In this document: positions 57,740-64,000 of the stretch, in pieces
How positions within the stretch are numbered: the stretch's first letter is position 1
Layout of the letters: every line of letters starts with the position of its first letter
Assembly (NCBI GenBank): GCA_021234155.1
Contig: JAJEKV010000001.1
Coordinates: forward strand, 25,037,189-25,101,188
Length of the DNA: 64,000 nucleotides
Reading direction: 5' to 3'
Source of the DNA: Isoetes taiwanensis
Taxonomy: Eukaryota > Streptophyta > Lycopodiopsida > Isoetales > Isoetaceae
Notes under the pieces: generated by a model
The model's input: only the letters and a program-made list of their open reading frames with translations
Told to the model about the DNA's origin: nothing
Database searches by the model: none
Position numbers and translations under genes: made by a program

Positions 57740-58150
57740 GACTATCTAGGGACTAACCGGTATCTTGGCTAGAGCCATTGTCACGAAAGGCTTCTATTCT
57801 TCAAGTCTGGTCACAGCATCTGGTAGCTCCTCCTTCCCCCAACTCTCCCCAAATCGGTTTGGGGCAGAATTGGGGGTAGGGCTCCAATTTGCCCTCCAAA
57901 TTTTGCAAGCCCCCCCTGGCCAATATATTTGGGCCAGGTGGTGCTGCCCTATTGGTTGACTTTAACTAATTAATAACCTAATTAGTCTAATTAGGTTATT
58001 TACTCACTAATATTTTAGTATAGTTAATAAAAACCCTTTTATGTTAGCCCAAGTTATCCCCTATCGACCCATAAAGGTCCAACTATACCCTGGTGACGTG
58101 TCATAGTATGTATGAAAAACCATATAAATACATAGAATATCACAACCTCT
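57740..58150. repeat. Dispersed repeat E, copy 2
   Basis: Second copy of the 53,000-53,410 repeat, GC-richer at its start (AATCGGTTTGGGGCAGAATT). Confidence 0.6.
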
Positions 58151-58289
58151 TCCACATAGCACCTATATTGATGGTGGGATGTGGTAAGCTTAGTGATGAA
58201 ATGAGTATGAGTATTTGAGGTTATTATATGTATGTATGCAATTTCAGTGGATATGGTGAACGATAAGTGGTACTTAAAACATTCCACAT

Positions 58290-59277
58290 TGGCAATTGCA
58301 TTATACCATATTTAGTAATGTCTTGCTGGATTGCATCTTTTCTTAATAATTCCACCAGATTTTGAAACAAGATGTTTATGGTGATGAATGTGGTTGCATC
58401 TCTTAATTAACATTTCACCTACACATTTGAAGGCTTTATGTTACAACATTGCCAGGCAAGATGTTTGATCCAACAAACTTTACAACAAATAGACGCAACA
58501 TCGAACTCTTGAGGCTATTAAATATAGGTCGTGTGTCCTCTGAATGTGCTCTTTTCAATGCTAGAAAACTGAAAGATTTGATTTTACCAAGTGGTAATTA
58601 GCCTTTGGCTTGCTTATTAGGTCAAGTTGGCTATACTTTCTAGCTTTTCTTCCATGGTCAGGTTGCTCACAAGTTGCGATTGAGAAATTCACAAGATGAT
58701 TCTACCTGTTCAAGCATGTAGAGTGCTTGATTCTATTTATCAAATGTTTTTTCTTCAAATCTAATGCTCACTCATGCTACTAAACGTTGGAACCTTTTGG
58801 TCAAATAAAGACACAAAAGCAAAATCATTGGTCCATCTTGAGGATTCCACTTTTTCAAAAAATTTCATGTAGAGTGCTTGGTTCTATCAATCAAATGTTC
58901 TCTTTCATTTTAATGTTAGATAAAACCTTGGAAGTAATATCATTGGTCTATTGTTGACTTTTTGGTCAAATAAAAGACTTAAAGCAATATTATTGGTCCA
59001 TTGTTGACTTTCTTTTCAAATAAGAGACAAAAGCAATATCATTGCTCCATTGAAGCAACGTGTAGAATAGGTGACGTATGCATTTGCAAGGAGATTTTAA
59101 ATATTTGTATTCAATGCATGCTTTTGGGTTTTTCCATGGGTGTTTTTTTTTTGTCTTAATGTAGCCCATATGTAAAGCTCTTACCAAGTCATCAGCATAG
59201 AGAATACCTTCCTTGACCAATATCATCATCTTTAAGGTTCATATAGGTTTATCTATTTGGAGTAAAAAAATCTTGTG
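58290..59277. repeat. AT-rich spacer with repeated 57-bp-scale units
   Basis: Variants of GCAATATCATTGGTCCATTG, with TTGACTTT and a TCAAATAA-AGAC segment, repeat at about 58,815, 58,936, 58,985 and 59,033. GTAGAGTGCTTG also recurs at 58,718 and 58,870. No gene. Confidence 0.55.
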
Positions 59278-60331
59278 TCATGCTTCTGTACGGGGTCGAG
59301 GTTTGGGGCCCGGTCGTCTCTTTGACGACCTGGAATGACTTGGAGCAGGTGCAGAAGGCATTTTTGGTACGGGCACTTGGGGTGAAACCTTCAGTCCCCT
59401 ATCGATTCTAGCTGCGGAAATCGGATTCTTGCCCGCCCGGTGGGCGACCCTTGATAGACACATCGTCTATTTTCAGAAAGTGGTTACTATGGGTGATGCT
59501 CGGCTCCCGCACCTGGCTTACACTGTGGCCATGAGTCCGCAGCGGCTTAGGGCCCGTTGGAGGGGTAAGAGATCGATCGTGGTTCGCCAGATGGAACGTC
59601 GGCGGGGAGCACGATGCTGCATGCCTGGCGCAATGCAGCCCGATCGATGGCGTGCCTGCGGGAGTACCTAGATGCTTGTTTCCTTGGCAAGCTCGGGACC
59701 CCATTGCTCTAGAGCAGTCAAAATGGCCCATTACAAGGAGCACATCAACCCGTGTTAGCCGGGGCCCACGCCTCTACCTCGTCGTTCCCACCGCCCAAAA
59801 GCGCAGCTCATTGCCTCCATTCGCCTGAGTGCCCACCATCTTCGCGATCGAGGCGGGCGAGGTGGATTGGGGAGCCCGCCGGACAGGCTCTGTCGATCTT
59901 TGTCAAACGGGTGCCGTTGAGGATGAGTCTCACACTTTCGAGTTGCCCGCGTTGGTCGGTCGGGCGGATCACGCTCCCTTAGTGCGACCGGGGCGTGCCC
60001 TTGCATTTGCGATGAACACACCGGTCGATCGTGCCACGGGGTCATACATCCGAGGTACCGGACCCGCGAGGTCACCTTTGCCCCTTTGGGTGTCCGTGAC
60101 TAGGCACTACGGGGGTGGTGCATGACTGTATATATTGGGATGTTTCTGCATTTTATATGATTAGCACAGTTTGTCAGCAGGCTGATTGCTGCCACGGTTT
60201 TTCCCTCGAAAACCCTTCGGGGCGGGGGTTTTTTAATCCGGGCAGTAATCCGCTTGCTGCGTTTTTGTATTGGGTCCCATAGACCGATTGGTCTCCGTGG
60301 ACGATAAAAGTAACTTCCTTCCTTCCTTCCT
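59278..60331 (+). mobile_element. LINE copy D, 5'-truncated
   Basis: Begins in the post-RT region with LLYGVEVWGPVVSLTTWNDL, then EQVQKAFLVRALGVKPSVPY. The homologous LLYGACVGAVISLTTWSDLE occurs in copy C at 14,825. A frameshift follows, then ARWATLDRHIVYFQKVVTMG. The C-terminal knuckle region is degraded (GAVEDESH near 59,910). The 3' end has the GGTCTCCGTGGACG block and a (TTCC)n tail. Confidence 0.9.
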
Positions 60332-60825
60332 AAATTCATAAGGCTAGCAAGAATATTTTATATGATCGAGCTAATGACCCTTTCATCCAAAATGATTACA
60401 TCTTTCAAAAATTTACAAGTAGTTTGCCCATGCTACCTTTTCTACATTCTCAAGTTGATGCTTCGATGCATGGATTACACAACACAAAGTTCTAAGCATA
60501 CTATCACAAGCCTTTGTCAAACATTGTCAAACATATAACATATTGATCCATCTTCCTTCTTCCTTTTACATCAAATTCACGATGTGTTCTACAAATATTT
60601 GAGCTTCATAGATATCTACAATAGGATTGCACTCATGCCGAACAACATTGCATGCCACATAGTCGGTATGAAGCTCCACACACACTCGACATTATATGAA
60701 AAGCCAATGTTCTAGCCAACAATGAAACAAGCACCCCTTCAAGTTGTTGCTAAGCCCGGCAATGCCGGACATCATAACTAGTAATAATAAAGATGGAAAA
60801 GGATAATTCTTCTAAAAGCGTTTTG
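60332..60825. other. Unassigned spacer between two LINE ends
   Basis: AT-rich, no gene. Confidence 0.45.
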
Positions 60826-61165
60826 TTAAGATAAGATAAGAATTTTTACGTCCACGGGAACCCAACGGGTTATGGGACGGCACATGCAAGGGCAACAGCC
60901 CATGTAAAACCTGGGGACTAGGCCCCATCACCAAATACAATAACCAAATATTAAAAGGCTGCCAAGAATAAAAGAAGATAATGCTAATGCTAGTGATAAA
61001 TTTATGCTTCTAAAATTATCTAGACATAGCCAATCCAAGGATTGGAAGGCCATTGATCTAGAATAATTGCTGCGCCTCCCCTGTACACTGCCCATTTCTT
61101 TTGCAGGCGGGCTGCCCTCACCTTGCAGAGCTCCTCCTTACGGTTACACAATTGAAGAGGGGAGA
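60826..61165 (-). mobile_element. LINE 3' end on minus strand, copy E
   Basis: The minus strand reads GTCCCATAACCCGTTGGGTT, then CCCGTGGACGTAAAAATTC and a (TTATC)n tail. This is the same terminal layout as the other copies but more diverged. Upstream a coding remnant reads LCNRKEELCKVRAARLQKKW. Probably a sister subfamily. Confidence 0.7.
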
Positions 61166-61555
61166 GGTCCTCCTGTACTGAGAAACTAGTCCCTAGCTAC
61201 TATTAGTTTCAGAATTGGAGTGGATGTACGATTTGAGAGATATTGTAGAAAGAGTGGGTAGGGGTCAAACTAGACTGCGCGTGGAGATTTGCAAATAGAT
61301 CTCAATTTATGTTGAAGACTGATACTATTATTCTTTATCCTTAAACCAATGTATTTTCTCTTGATTGAATGCTGGGTATAGCAGTGTTGATCCAAGGAGG
61401 ATTCACTCTGTGCATAACAAAGAGGGGGTAGTTTTTTACCCTTTTCTGTGGTTAAAGAGGTTTTTGGTTCTGCTTATAAAACCATATGTAAAGAGGTCAA
61501 ATTTATCTATTAGAAACACATATTGTCAGGGTTTTCTAGCTACTCTATACATGCA
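61166..61555. other. Unassigned
   Basis: No gene recognised. Confidence 0.4.
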
Positions 61556-61559
61556 GGTG

Positions 61560-62406
61560 GCATGTCCTGTATAAAGAAGGTGGATCCCCCCACAGTCTTG
61601 CCTATCTTTCAGCTCGTGGATCTGAGAGCTTATTTAGCTCTTGCTAGACCAATATCTGCCTTGCCAGCTTGTGCATCCAATGTTGTAGCTGTCCATGAGC
61701 ATTTGTGTGAAGGCCCTTGCCTTATTGAGCAACTGCTGCATGTAGCTCTTGCATGTCTCAATCACGCAAAGTATAAATAGCTCCGATGTCTACAATCTAG
61801 TGGCAACCTCAATATCTTCAGTTGGTGGAGTTATTTCTTGTCCTAAAGTCTCTGTAGGTGCCAGCTCTTTCCTCTATGGCAGCCTGGACTACCTTCTGAG
61901 ATTGGCAGTCATCTCCTTCGCTTATGTGCGAAGGCAAGATATGGTGTCTCTAGTCTTCTGCTCAAATCATTCTCTGTCTCAGGCAGATAGAGCGTCTAGA
62001 TGGGCTTTAAGATAAAAAAGGTCGCTCTATCATGTTGCCTCTCAGAGTGTGCTATCCGAAGACCATCTTCAAGCTCTTGTATGCAGGTCTCCATGCTGGA
62101 GGCACGATGCTTCTCTGCGGCCAATTACTTTTTTAGCAGCTTGGGTGCAAAATCCTGGATGTTGTCTGTCAAGCTAGCAATTCGAGTTGTGTTGCCCTCA
62201 ACCATTGTTTGAATCTGTTTCCAGAGCTCCTCTGATGCAGAGCCAGGCAAGATGGACAGACAGGCGTGGCTTCTTACCAAGCTTGAGAACATGTCATATG
62301 TCTGTCGGGCCACACTTGTTGTGCGAGACTTGGCCCGTGTCTCTCGCTTAAGTGTGTAACTGTCAACTTTCCATATTGTATCTAGTCTACGCAGGAGGGA
62401 TGACAT
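61560..62406 (-). pseudogene. Decayed coding region, coiled-coil-like
   Basis: From ATG at 62,406 the minus strand reads MSSLLRRLDTIWKVDSYTLK and QTYDMFSSLVRSHACLSILP. It continues to DNIQDFAPKLLKK and a stop at 62,125. Other frames continue with KHRASSMETCIQELEDGLRI and similar charged heptad-like stretches to about 61,560. It was once a longer helical protein. Family not recognised; stops show decay. Confidence 0.4.
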
Positions 62407-62559
62407 CTACGTACTACTTCAAGGTCAACTTGGCTGCCATGTCTGCCTTTGGTGTATGTGACGGGGAGTCATCACCATCCATATGCATGTCAACGGGGAT
62501 GGAAATATCGGGAGTTGCCATGGCTATCTGAGACATAGGGCTGTCCGGGAATGCAAAAA

Positions 62560-62775
62560 GTAGGGCAGGGCAGAGAAGTTGCTCGTAAGACATTTTGGAT
62601 GTTTGGAATTCAAAATGAAAACTCGAGAACGTCCTTCGTGCAACTTTTTAGGGCAAACAAGAATTAGGGAAAAATTTTAGGGCAAAGCATAGAAGTTGCT
62701 TGAAGTGCATTTTGGATGCTTGGAATCTAAATGGGGACTAGAAAACATCTTTCACACAACTTCTTTGGGATCAAA
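62560..62775. repeat. Tandem duplication, unit about 105 bp
   Basis: Two diverged copies of a block containing AGAAGTTGCT, CATTTTGGATG-TTGGAAT and ACAACTT. Confidence 0.6.
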
Positions 62776-62779
62776 GGGC

Positions 62780-63560
62780 TGAGGGGCTGGGTGTGGAGAT
62801 GAAATCCTAGTGAGAGAGCGAAACCCTAACCCTAGAGAGAGAAGGGGAGGAAGGTACTTTTCTACATCAGATAACATTTAAGCCTCATATACATGCCAAA
62901 AAAGTTATAGTTTCACATTTGGATCATGTCATCAATGCCTTGAACTAATATTGCACATCCTTGAGATGATACCTAAAATAACATGATTGTTAAATTTATA
63001 CATGAGCTATTGCACTGATTTAGTCCATAGTAGAAAAAGAAATTTGTGGCAATGCTCAAACATTTTACATACACATAAAAGCTTCCAACTTTATACATAT
63101 GATCTATTGCACTAATCTAGTGCACTACAGAAAAATAAATTCGTGATCATTGCTCAAATGCTTTACATTACATACGAGAGTCCCAAGGGAATTATCTACT
63201 TCCAATTCGTAGCTCCTCTTCTCCTTCCATATTAACAGGCCAATGCTTAGTAGCCAATTTTTTCCAAGCCTCCCGCTTTCTTTTCCTTGAGGTCTCAGGC
63301 AATGCCATATGCAACCGAGGAGCAGCCCCTCTCGCCACATTCTCTTCGTAAGCCGCCTTCTTCTTCTTTTTCGATATGTAGCAGAAATAGATACAATTTC
63401 TTATTGTCTTGGCACTTTTTCAAGAGCCTAAGAAGTTTTGGAGTAGATTGAAGAAAACCAAACCCCTTGACGTCCCGCTTACTGCGCACACACTATGGAA
63501 ACATGTATGTTCATTATATGATCTGTTGGAATATCTAGAAGAAAGAAAGGAGATATTGGT
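62780..63560. other. AT-rich spacer
   Basis: A repeated ACAT-rich pair (AATTTATACATGAGCTATTG and CTTTATACATATGATCTATT) lies at about 62,993 and 63,090. No gene supported; short minus-strand open stretches (63,632-63,125) have no domain. Confidence 0.4.
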
Positions 63561-64000
63561 TTGACTTTTTTTGAGGAGGAGGTAATGACTGGAATAAGTA
63601 AGCTTACTAATAGAAAAGCATGAGATGCACATGGATTGGGTTCTCAGCTTCTAAAATGGGCAGGTAAAAGCCTTTGTGGTGGAGTTACAAGAATGATCAA
63701 TATGGTATTGGTGCAAGGGTTTTCGGAGAGTTGGCAAATTAATCGAGTAGTACTTATAAGGAGGAGACCCCTTGGATGCTAACAATTACCAGTAGTTGAT
63801 GGTAAGTAGTCTCTTTTCAAATCTATTTGCGTCTCTTCTAGAGAAGAAACTCAGTCAGTGGGTCGAGGAAAAGAAAGTGCAACCAAAAACACAAGCTAGG
63901 TTTAGAGCAAATAGGTCTACGTTAGATCACTTAGTTACTTTAAATACAATCATGGACTCTGTTGAAAGAAAGAAGAAACCAATATACACCCTTTCTGTTA
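63561..64000 (+). pseudogene. LINE reverse transcriptase start, cut by window end
   Basis: The segment LTFFEEEVMTGISKLTNRKA, followed by a stop at the usual Pro, then GLGSQLLKWAG matches the block before RT domain 1. After frameshifts come SLFSNLFASLLEKKLSQWVE, QARFRANRSTLDHLVTLNTI and DSVERKKKPIYTLSV. It is the same region as the 377-721 fragment and copy C near 14,050, but AT-rich. It continues beyond the window. Confidence 0.85.

Noticed and set aside
59408-60339. Minus-strand frames of 79-111 residues at 59,408-60,339
   Set aside because: Antisense to LINE copy D. No domain, and GC-rich composition explains their openness.

Overview
This window looks like a transposon-rich piece of a land-plant nuclear genome. 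A seed-free plant, perhaps a fern, is my inference; the sequence does not prove the lineage. The plant signs are a PLS-type pentatricopeptide-repeat (PPR) gene, fragments resembling plastid aspartokinase and an EMS1-type receptor kinase, tRNA-iMet primer sites typical of plant Copia elements, and spliceosomal-type intron borders. Only the PPR gene (47,019-48,410, +) looks like an intact host coding sequence, and it seems to end early within its E region. Nearly everything else is transposon sequence, decayed gene pieces or AT-rich spacer.

Layout. 1-7,200: LINE fragments, a MITE-like foldback and decayed exon-like pieces. 7,209-18,697: a large LTR split by a complete Copia element (8,143-18,641, minus strand, target duplication GGGGA). 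The Copia is itself interrupted by two LINE copies in the opposite orientation. 18,698-22,404: primer site and remains of the outer element, an inverted LTR-like pair, a histone-H3-like pseudogene and the C-terminal part of a Gypsy integrase. 22,409-41,434: about 19 kb that interrupts the Gypsy integrase, bounded by near-perfect 34-bp terminal inverted repeats; the other half of the Gypsy pol resumes at 41,439. 43,000-47,000: tandem duplications and an LTR or promoter-like region. 47,019-52,250: the PPR gene, repeated copies of its 3' end and a broken Copia. 53,000-64,000: more LTR, SINE-like and LINE pieces.

The most interesting object is the 19-kb interval. It has inverted termini and a CTAG (or TA) target duplication. 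It also has a palindromic motif around CTATGCGCGCATAG that I found only inside it. Its interior holds decayed pieces of unrelated host genes: aspartokinase with its introns, a PPR segment joined to a receptor-kinase segment, a SpoU/TrmJ-like methyltransferase and an unidentified multi-exon gene. I see no transposase. My reading is a very large non-autonomous DNA transposon that captures genes at the DNA level.

The second theme is a LINE family with a conserved 3' end (core CTCCGTGGACG) but copy-specific microsatellite tails. The third is a MITE core present twice, whose flanking inverted arms differ completely between the two loci.
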